The translations under genes and the position numbers were made by a program. From Pleurodeles waltl (taxonomy: Eukaryota > Chordata > Amphibia > Caudata > Salamandridae): a stretch of DNA of 64,000 nt. Shown piece by piece: positions 56,807-64,000 of the stretch. Under the pieces are notes generated by a model that worked only from the letters and a program-made list of their open reading frames with translations, searched no databases and was not told where the DNA came from. Positions within the stretch are counted from its first letter, which is position 1, and every line of letters starts with the position of its first letter. Location: assembly GCF_031143425.1 (NCBI RefSeq), contig NC_090440.1:338213844-338277843 (forward strand). The letters are read 5' to 3'.

Positions 56807-58740
56807 TGTCTGCAGTAGAGCTCACTCTCACAGTTGTCCAGGTAACCTATGGTAGTTTAAACTTTAAAAGTTTGAGGGGTCTCTGCATAGAACGAGGTTT
56901 AAGCATTTTTAAGAACCCTACCAAAGATCTTCTCCTTAGTCTTCTCCTAGAAAGTTACCAGACATAGGCCCTCATTCCGACCCTGGCGGTCTGCCGCGGG
57001 CAACGAAAGCACCGCCAACAGGCTGGTGGTGCTTCAGTGCCCATTCTGACCACAGCGGTAAAGCCGCGGTCAGAAAAGGGGATCCGGCGGTTTCCCGCCG
57101 GATTTCCCCTGGCTGGGCTGAACCTCCATGGCGGCGATTCCGACCCCCTTCCCGCCAGCCTGTTTCTGGCGGTTTTGACCGCCAGGAACAGGATGGCGGG
57201 AACGGGTGTCGTGGGGCCCCTGGGGGCCCCTGCACTGCCCATGCCACTGGCATGGGCAGTGCAGGGGCCCCCTAACAGGGCCCCAGCATGATTTTCACTG
57301 TCTGCATAGCAGACAGTGAAAATCGCGACAGGTGCAACTGCACCCGTCGCACCCCTGCAACACCGCCGGCTCCATTCGGAGCCGGCCTCTGTGTTGCAGG
57401 GCCTTTCCCGCTGGGCCGGCGGGCGCTCCCCTGGCGGGCGCCCGCCGGCCCACCGGGAAAGTCAGAATGGCCTCCGCGGTCTTCTGACCGCAGAGCGGCC
57501 ATTTGGCGGTTCCCGCCAGGCGGGCCGCCCCCGCCGCCCGCCCGGGTCTGAATGACCCCCATAGTCTGGCCCATCCCAGGATCAGGATGTAGAGGAGGGG
57601 TGTACCCAGCAAGAATCAGGGGAGGGCCCTGAGGACTCTGGGGAAGGTTCATCCAAAGACCTGCCAGCTAACAGGCCATCTAGTGAAGCCGGTAGTGGGA
57701 GGGGGTCACACATCAGTGGGGCACCTTTCACTTCAAAAGGCCAGGTAACTAGAGTCCAGCCAGTTAGAAACAGGTCCACTTCTGCCAAATCCCACATTTC
57801 CTCTGTGTCTCAGAATTCCCAAGCCTCCCACCCTGAGAATGACACCCTAGACAGGGAACTCAGAAAGGTGAGGTTGGAAGAGGCCAGACTGAAGCTAAGA
57901 TAGCAGCAGTTGTCCTTAGACAGGGAATCACTAGATGCAGAGAGGGAAAGGCAGAGGATGGGGTTAGTTCCCCATGGTGGCAGCAGCAGTGTTCTTGATA
58001 GTAATCCTGTAAGAGAACAATATTCCAGGAACCTAACCAAGGAGGGGGATTACATCAATAAGTGGTTTGCTGCACTTGAGAGGGCCTGTATGGTACAGTT
58101 GGTTCCTCAGAGGCAGTGGGCTGCTATCTTGTTGTTATCATTCACTTGAAAAGGTAGGGATAGGCTTCTTACTGTTAGAGAAAGTGATGCTAATAACTAC
58201 AAAGTTGTGAAGGATGCACTCTTAGATGGATTTGGCTTAACCACTGAACAATACAGGATGAAGTTCAGAGATACCAGAAGAAAGTCCTCTCAAGACTGGA
58301 TAGACTTTGTGGAGTGTTCAGTGAAGGCCTTGGAAGGATGGTTACATGGCAGTAAGGTGACTGACTATGAAAGCTATATAATCTAATCCTGAAAGAGCAT
58401 ATTTTGAATAATTGTGTGTCTGACTTGTTGCATCAGTACTTGGTAGACTCAGATCTGACCTCTCCCCAAAAATTGGGAAAGAAGGGTGACAAATGGATAA
58501 GAACAAGGGTGAACAGAAAAGCTCATACAGGTGGTGACAAGGATGGCAAGAAGAAGGATGGTATGTCTTCTGACAGTGGTGGGGACAATGATAAAAAGCA
58601 TTCTTTATCAGGCCCACAAAAATCCTCTGGGGGTGGTGGATCCAAATCCTCTTCCAACAATCAAAAGAAGACATGGTGGTATTTATGTAAAAGTACAGGC
58701 CATTGGGCAAGTGATTCCACCTGCTCAAAGAAAAACACCA
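56807..58740 (+). pseudogene. gag: G2 gag, split by a MITE
   Basis: Begins 'MSAVELTLTVVQVTYG' and 'KSLRGLCIERGLSI', a SAP-like helix pair comparable to the G1 gag start. The MITE (56967-57560) follows. Then come a Ser-rich stretch, a coiled coil ('ESLDAERERQRM'), a capsid-like core ('NLTKEGDYINKWFAALERAC', 'VVKDALLDGFGLTTEQYRMK') with a stop near 58150 and a frameshift near 58380, and a zinc knuckle at 58677-58724 with the spacing X2-C-X4-H-X6-C in which the first Cys has become Trp. Confidence 0.75.
56967..57560. mobile_element. Harbinger-type MITE, 594 bp, GC-rich with serial hairpins
   Basis: Ends GGCCCTCATTCCGACCC and ...GGGTCTGAATGACCCCC, flanked by ATA (56964-56966 and 57561-57563). 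The ends match the H family termini, so H-type transposase could have moved it. It encodes no protein. Inside are perfect hairpins: 25-bp arms at 57222-57246 and 57248-57272 around one base, 15-bp arms at 57291-57305 and 57309-57323, 9-bp arms at 57365-57373 and 57378-57386, and a long GC-rich pair at 57403-57461. Confidence 0.9.
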
Positions 58741-59126
58741 AGGCTCCCACTACCACAACCCCAACTGCGTCCTCTAGTGCCCCTGGTAATAGCAGTGGTG
58801 GAGGGAAGTCTACTACAAATAGCCAATCTAAGGGTGTAGCTGGGCTCACAATTGGAAGTGTAGTTGGGGTTGGTCTTGTTAGAGAGACCACAGAGGCTGT
58901 TTTAGTCTCTGATGGTAGTATTGCCTTTGCCGCCTTGGTTGCTTGTCCCCTTAATATGGTTAAGTACAAGCAACTTCCCCTAATAAATGGTATTGAGGCC
59001 TACAGGGATACAGGAGCCAGTGTCACTATGGTGACTGAAAAAATGGTTCACCCTGATCAACACCTACTTGGTCAGCAGTACCAAGTGATTGATGCTCATA
59101 ACAACACTCTTGCATGCTTGTTGTGA
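58741..59126 (+). pseudogene. pro: G2 aspartic protease
   Basis: Continuous with the gag end: 'KQLPLINGIEAYRDTGASVT' with the DTGA active site near 59005, then 'VTEKMVHPDQHLLGQQYQV'. The frame is lost near 59126 by a run of G. 59127-59391 continues the same polyprotein in other frames. Homologous to the G1 protease. Confidence 0.75.
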
Positions 59127-59391
59127 ATCTCAACTGGGGGGGGGGGTTTACTGGTCCAAAGAAAGTTGTATTAGCCACTTAGTTACCTGTAGGCTGCTTA
59201 CTAGTAATGATTTTGAGATATCAGCTTGTGCTGAAGTGGAGTTGGAGGCCCATGCAGCAATGCTGGGCATTCCAGGGCATATCTTTGCTCTCACAAGGGC
59301 TCAGGCCCAGAAGCAAAGAGGACAGGGAAGCATGGATCCTGGAACAATGGACCAAATGCTCCCATAAGGTAGTGGTAGAAAGGGAAAATCC

Positions 59392-59828
59392 TTGCCCACC
59401 ATCCCTCCCTCTCCAGAAGATTCCCCTTTCGAGGAAAAGGAATGCTCTCCCTGTGCAGAACCTACACCAAATGAGCTGGCAGCAGACACTTCTGAGATTT
59501 TGGGTGCAGGGGGGCCTGCCAGGGAAGAGCTGAGTGTGGCACAGCAGACCTGTCCCACACTAGAGGGTTTGAGACAGCAAGCTGTCAAACAGCAGAATGG
59601 GGATATCACTGATAGCCATAAGGTCTATTGGGAAGATAACCTCCTTTATACTGAGTCAAGGGACCCTAAACCTGGATCTGCCAGGAGATTGGTCATCCCT
59701 TTGCAGTATAGGGAGTTTCTTCTGACCTTGGCACATGATATTCCTTTGGCAGGGCATTTGGGCCAGAGTAAAGCTTGGGATAGGCTTGTTCCATTGTTTC
59801 ACTGGCCTCACATGTCAGAGGACACTAA
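59392..59828 (+). pseudogene. int: G2 integrase N-terminal part, cut by H6
   Basis: After a Glu/Pro-rich linker the frame matches the G1 integrase start: 'QQTCPTLEGLRQQAVKQQ', 'YWEDNLLYTESRDPKPGSA', 'LAHDIPLAGHLGQSKAWDRL', 'FHWPHMSEDTKA'. The zinc domain is cut before its two cysteines by H6. The frame itself is open. Confidence 0.8.
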
Positions 59829-60211
59829 GGCCCTCATAACAGCATTGTCAGTAAAAGCCACTTACTGCCGTGCAGAAGGCCGGCAACACACCGCTGCGGC
59901 AGAGGAATTCCGCCATTATGACCCACAGCTCGGAATCCACCAAAATCTAGACACCCACACTAGTCCGCCACAGCAAAGGTCAGTGATAAACTGGTGATAA
60001 CAAAACCGACACAGTCAAGCCAACAGGAATATGGCCACACTATCACGACCCATGAATCCACGCTGCGGTCTTACAACCGCGGTATTCTATTGGCGGTATA
60101 CACCGCTGCGCTCAAAATACACACACATTTACAAAACACTACCATATTGGACAATTCAAAATACACACACCTGATACACATACACACACCACTCCCACAT
60201 ACCAAATACAC

Positions 60212-60218
60212 TATAAAA
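60212..60218 (+). promoter_or_regulatory. TATA box of gene A, H6
   Basis: TATAAAA 182 bp before the gene A ATG. Confidence 0.55.
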
Positions 60219-60393
60219 CACACACCCACAAAACCCACAAACCCCTATGACAACAATTGCGACAGAAGGCCAGAGAGAGACACCACTCAACACCATCACT
60301 CACACAACATCCATGCACCTCACACAACACACCTCTAAATATCACCCCACACGTCACCCCACACACCACCCCACACATCACCCACACCACCCC

Positions 60394-61927
60394 ATGGCAC
60401 CGCAAAGACACCCTAGGTTTTCTGGGGAGGATCTCAGGGTCATGGTGGAGGAAATCATCCGGGTAGAGCCACAGCTATTCGGATCACAGGTGCAGCACAT
60501 CACCATAGCTAGGAAGATGGAGCTATGGCGCAGAATCGTGGACAGGGTCAATGCAGTGGGACAGCACCCAAGAACATGGGATGACATCAGGAAGAGGTGG
60601 AACGACCTACGGGGGAAGGTGCATTCCGTGTTCTCAAGACACAAGACTGCGGTTCAGAGGACTGGAGGTGGACCCCCACCTCCTCCCCCAGAACTCACAA
60701 CATGGGAGGAGCAGGTCTTGGCTATACTGCATCCTGAGGGCCTCTCAGGAGTAGATGGAGGAATGGACTCTGGTAAGTCAAACCTTTAACCACTTCATCC
60801 CCCACCTACCTGCATGCTATCACACACTCCCACCCTCGCCCTCCTCCCCATCACTCCAACTCCTCACACATGTCCCACTATCACAAACTACACATCCCAA
60901 GCCCTGCATGTAACACCAAAGCATGGACACCCATCACCAAAGCATGTCCACTGCACATTCCCACACACCCCCCTAAACCATTATCACAGAAGGTCCCACA
61001 CAAGAATGGATGCATTGGGGTACAGGGTCACCCACCCATTGCACACCATGGCACACACAGATGCAATAATCATGCCTTTACACCCCTGCAGGACCCCTAC
61101 CCAACGTCACCAGACAGGAGGGTCCAGACATGTCCACTCCACCCACAGAAGTGGCCCACAGTGATGACAGCAGCTCTGTACAACTGGATCTAGGTGACCA
61201 GCCTGGCCCATCTGGGACATCGGGACAGTCGGTTCCCCTCACACTGGCACAGGCCACTACAGAGCTTCTCCCCTCTGGAAACACAAGCACAGAACCCCCC
61301 CAGCGGGCCCATACCTCTGTCCCCAGGACACGTCAAGCAGCAGTGTGTCCACCACTACAGGGAACCTAGGCTAACCCACCACCCCAACCACACCAGGGAC
61401 CTGGGGGCAGTGGTAGTGGCAACACGGTTCAGGGGACAGAGGCACAGGGAAACAGGGGAACTGGAAGGGCTGCTGTGCGACAGGGGGAGGACAGGCCCAG
61501 GGAACCTACTCTCCACGAGGCCCTCTCCAACATCATGGGAGCCTACCACCATTCCCAGGAGACGATAGCAACGGTACTGGCCAAGTTTCAGGAGACCCAG
61601 CGGCTGCAGGATGAACAGTATTTGGGGTTCAGGGAGGAACTCAAATCCATCAATTCCACCCTGGGCACCATTGTAGGGGTGCTGAAGGAACTCGTCAACA
61701 CCAGGAGGGACACTGTGGCAGAACAAGGGGCCCCTGACACTAGCCTGGACGATGTACTGCCCACCACCTCTGCCGGAGCTAGTGGACAGGATGCACCGCC
61801 ACAGGACCACAACACCAGCACCCCACCCCCTGCAGATGGAGAACCACCCCACAAAGCGGTCCCTGAGATCCAGGACAAAGACAGAGAACAATGCCAAGAC
61901 CCCCGCCAAGAAATGAGACCATCCTGA
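60394..61927 (+). pseudogene. Harbinger gene A (Myb/SANT-like protein), H6, nearly intact
   Basis: Exon 1 (60394-60772, 379 nt) is fully open: 'MAPQRHPRFSGEDLRVMVEE', 'RRIVDRVNAVGQHPRTWDD', 'RKRWNDLRGKVHSV', six prolines, 'LTTWEEQVLAILHPEGLSG'. The intron is 60773-61091 (CTGCAG acceptor). Exon 2 (61092-61927) is one frame with a single TAG at 61367-61369, where the aligned copies have CAG. It encodes the acidic linker ('TEVAHSDDSSSVQLDLGDQP'), the coiled coil ('NIMGAYHHSQETIATVLAKF', 'LGFREELKSINSTLGTIVGV') and a short tail that ends out of family frame. This copy gives the clearest gene model: a protein of about 405 residues. Confidence 0.88.
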
Positions 61928-62391
61928 TTGTCATCCTTCTGTCCCACTTTGTCACCCTGTCCATACTTAAACTGCCCTAGCTCCACTTCCTATGCCCCTT
62001 TGGACAATGCACTTGTGAGACTAATAGACTGGACTTTGCCATGGACATTCCTCCACCATCACCCCTGACCATTTGACAACCACCTCCACTATTTAGCACT
62101 TAAACACCCTTAAATCACAAAACAATCTGGGGTCAGTCTGTGCTTTCGAAAATGTGTATTAGCAATAACTGTGGCAAAATGCTATATCCAATGTAATGTC
62201 AACATACCTATGTCACACTGCTCTAGTCCATGCGGAAACAAAGCAGAGGTCACACAGTGGGACCCACATCTGTGAATTCGAAAGGGAAAGTGACAACTGA
62301 GTGTCCATACACTGGGTGAAAATGACAGACAGATGAGAGGTAGAAGAATTACATCAGATGTAGCAGGCAGTGTTGTTTTCTTACCTTTGTC

Positions 62392-63553
62392 TCACTGGAA
62401 GTATTGCTGGATCACTGTGTTCCTGTTTTCTATGTCCTCTTTGTCTGCTTCCTCGTCTTCACTGTCCACAGGCTCCACAGCTGCCACAACACCTCCATCT
62501 GAACCATCTTCCTGCAGAAAAGGCACCTGTCGTCGCAAAGCCAAGTTGGTGAGTAGAATAGGGAACCACCTGTCATATGGAGGCACCGGAACCTGGCCTT
62601 CAGGAGGCCGAAGGTCCTCTCTATAATCCTCCTAGTCCACCCATGGGCCTCATTGTAGCATTCCTCTGCCCTTGTCCTGGGATTCCTCACTGGGGTCAGT
62701 AGCCATGACAGGTTGGGGTAACCAGAGTCACCTGCAAATGGCGAGGGACAACTGTTAGACTCAAACTAACCTGTAGGGATATCCCCAGACCCAGACAACC
62801 ATTCCCACTGTCTTGCTTCCAGGTGCTCACCTAATAGCCACACACGGTGCCTCTGGAGTTGACCCATCACATAAGGGATGCTGCTATTCCGCAGGATGTA
62901 GGCGTCATGCACTGAGCCAGGGAACTTGGCATTCACATGGGAAATGTACTGGTCTGCCAAACACACCATCTGCACATTCATGGAATGATAACTCTTCCGG
63001 TTTCTGTACACCTGCTCACTCCTGCGGGGGGTACCAAAGCCGCATGTGTCCCATCAATGGCACCTATGATGTTGGGGATATTTCCCAGGGCATAGAAATC
63101 ACCTTTCACTGTAGGCAAATCCTCCACCTGAGGGAAAACGATGTAGCTCCGCATGTGTTTCAGCAAGGCAGACAACACTCTGGACAAGACGTTGGAAAAC
63201 ATAGGCTGGGAAATCCCTGATGATATGGCCACTGTTGTTTGAAATGACCCACTTGCAAGGAAATGGAGTACTGACAGCACCTGCACTTGAGGGGAGATTC
63301 CTGTAGGATGGCTGATAGCTGACATCAGGTCTGGCTCCAGCTGGGTACACAGTTCCTGGATTGTGGCACGGTCAAGCATGTAGGTGATGACCACATGTCT
63401 TTCCTCCATTGTTGACAGGTCCACCAGCGGTCTGTACACCGGAGGATGTCTCCATCTCCTCACATGTGCCAGCGGACGGCGCCTATGAAGGACAACAGCG
63501 AGCACAGAGTCAACCAACTCAAGAGGTACGTACCCACAGCTTACACAGAACAC
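62392..63553 (-). pseudogene. Harbinger gene B (DDE transposase), H6
   Basis: The frame from 63553 reads 'DSVLAVVLHRRRPLAHVRRW', 'VYRPLVDLSTMEERHVVI', 'SGISQPMFSNVLSRVL' and 'IPNIIGAIDGTHAALVPP' (first Asp). It shifts near 63035 and continues 'SYHSMNVQMVCLADQYISHV', 'FPGSVHDAYILRNSSIPY'. A 99-nt intron (62830-62732) precedes '[18 protein letters not shown]' (second Asp) and '[19 protein letters not shown]' (Glu). A deletion of about 40-50 bp near 62550 removes the 'KKVCQIIVACCMLHN' block. The tail ends 'QQYFQ'. Confidence 0.85.
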
Positions 63554-63932
63554 GAATCATAATCCGAAAAGTGGCCTGTATGTGTGTTGAGGCTAGGCCT
63601 AGGTATGTGTAACGCAGTTAAAAATTAAGCCATGTGGGCCCCTGAAATGGCCGCTGCCTGACCTGTAAAGTGGGAAAATGGGATGTGAGGTAACTGCGCT
63701 GGCATTGTACACAGTCGTGGTAGGCGGTCGAAGACTGCGGCGCAATGCTGCATTGGTTAACATAGGACCCTATGGGTCCCAGGAGCCAATGACGATGTAT
63801 GCCGGTGGTGACGGTACGCACCGCCGCAGACGTGACTGCCATTTTCTATCTGTTCAATCACTCGATACCTGATCTTCGACAGAAGAGGACCTACACTGCA
63901 AGTGCTGCTGTGACCTCAGTCTGGAAGAGACA
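63554..63932. promoter_or_regulatory. Bidirectional promoter of transposase and gene C, H6
   Basis: CCAAT module at 63752-63790: ATTGGTTAACATAGGACCCT, then ATGGGTCCCAGGAGCCAAT, containing the palindrome GGACCC-TAT-GGGTCC. GGCGGT-like words flank it. Confidence 0.55.
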
Positions 63933-64000
63933 ATGGCTCGACTGTATGGGGAAAGGGCCCCTGCCTTCACATCAGAGGATTTGGAGAAACTCGGGGATGG
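63933..64000 (+). CDS. Harbinger gene C exon 1, start only, H6
   Basis: ATG at 63933, then 'RLYGERAPAFTSEDLEKLG', open to the window edge. It matches the gene C start of the other copies; the rest is outside the window, so its integrity is unknown. Confidence 0.75.
   Translation, partial: MARLYGERAPAFTSEDLEKLGD

Larger units (their letters stand above)
53649..59828 (+). mobile_element. G2: Gmr1-like gypsy element, 5' part, interrupted by a MITE and by H6
   Basis: The 5' LTR is followed by a primer-site region, gag, protease and the start of integrase, directly after the protease and with no reverse transcriptase in between. That agrees with the domain order of G1. H6 interrupts the integrase zinc-binding domain at 59829. 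The rest lies beyond the window. Inserted in intron 2 of H5 gene C. Confidence 0.85.
59829..64000 (+). mobile_element. Harbinger transposon copy H6, left part
   Basis: Starts GGCCCTCATAACAGC after TAA (59826-59828), the presumed TSD. It carries gene A (+), transposase (-), the promoter module and the start of gene C (+), which runs off the window. Subterminal GGCGGT/ACCGC words are present. Confidence 0.9.

Overview
The window looks like the genome of a large-genome salamander (a newt such as Pleurodeles is my best guess). The reasons are long Harbinger DNA transposons in bulk, Gmr1-type Ty3/gypsy elements with LTRs of 2-3 kb, and no host gene anywhere in 64 kb. The organism call is inference; the element calls rest on visible protein motifs, terminal repeats and target-site duplications (TSDs). 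I see no host exon, tRNA or rRNA.

Everything here is transposable elements nested up to four deep. The oldest layer is a decayed gypsy element, G3, of which only integrase fragments remain (34344-34884 and 48571-48688). It was hit by an old Harbinger copy O1 (from before the window start to about 34343), by a second Harbinger family HB (34888-48567) and by a Harbinger copy H5 (48692 onward). O1 contains the gypsy element G1 (from before 1168 to 18741), Harbinger H3 (20366-29087) and a truncated LINE (31493-32454). G1 carries Harbinger H1 in its 5' LTR (1-1167) and H2 in its 3' LTR (8465-16988), both at the same LTR position. HB contains Harbinger H4 (36419-46600). H5 contains an inverted-repeat insertion with a hammerhead-like motif (51314-52141) and gypsy G2 (53649 onward), which in turn contains a 594-bp MITE (56967-57560) and Harbinger H6 (59829 to the window end).

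The recurrent system is the H/O1 Harbinger family. Wherever the relevant part is visible, copies carry three genes in a fixed layout. Gene A encodes a Myb/SANT-like protein with a proline run and a coiled coil. Gene B, on the opposite strand and convergent with A, encodes a HARBI1-like DDE transposase. Gene C, divergent from B, encodes a second and different Myb/SANT-like protein with a long Ser/Thr/Pro-rich tail. B and C share a short bidirectional promoter holding a conserved inverted-CCAAT module. The ends are packed with GGCGGT/ACCGCC words and flanked by 3-bp A/T-rich TSDs. Minisatellites grow downstream of gene C in a copy-specific way. HB has the usual two genes (transposase and one Myb protein) in about 3.5 kb.

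Every element gene in the window carries at least one lesion, so none looks active as it stands. H4 is the best preserved overall (transposase with one 1-bp deletion; 542-codon gene C exon 3 open throughout), and gene A of H6 has a single in-frame stop before its C-terminal few codons. G1 keeps gag-protease-integrase-reverse transcriptase-RNase H in that order, the Gmr1-type order with integrase ahead of reverse transcriptase.
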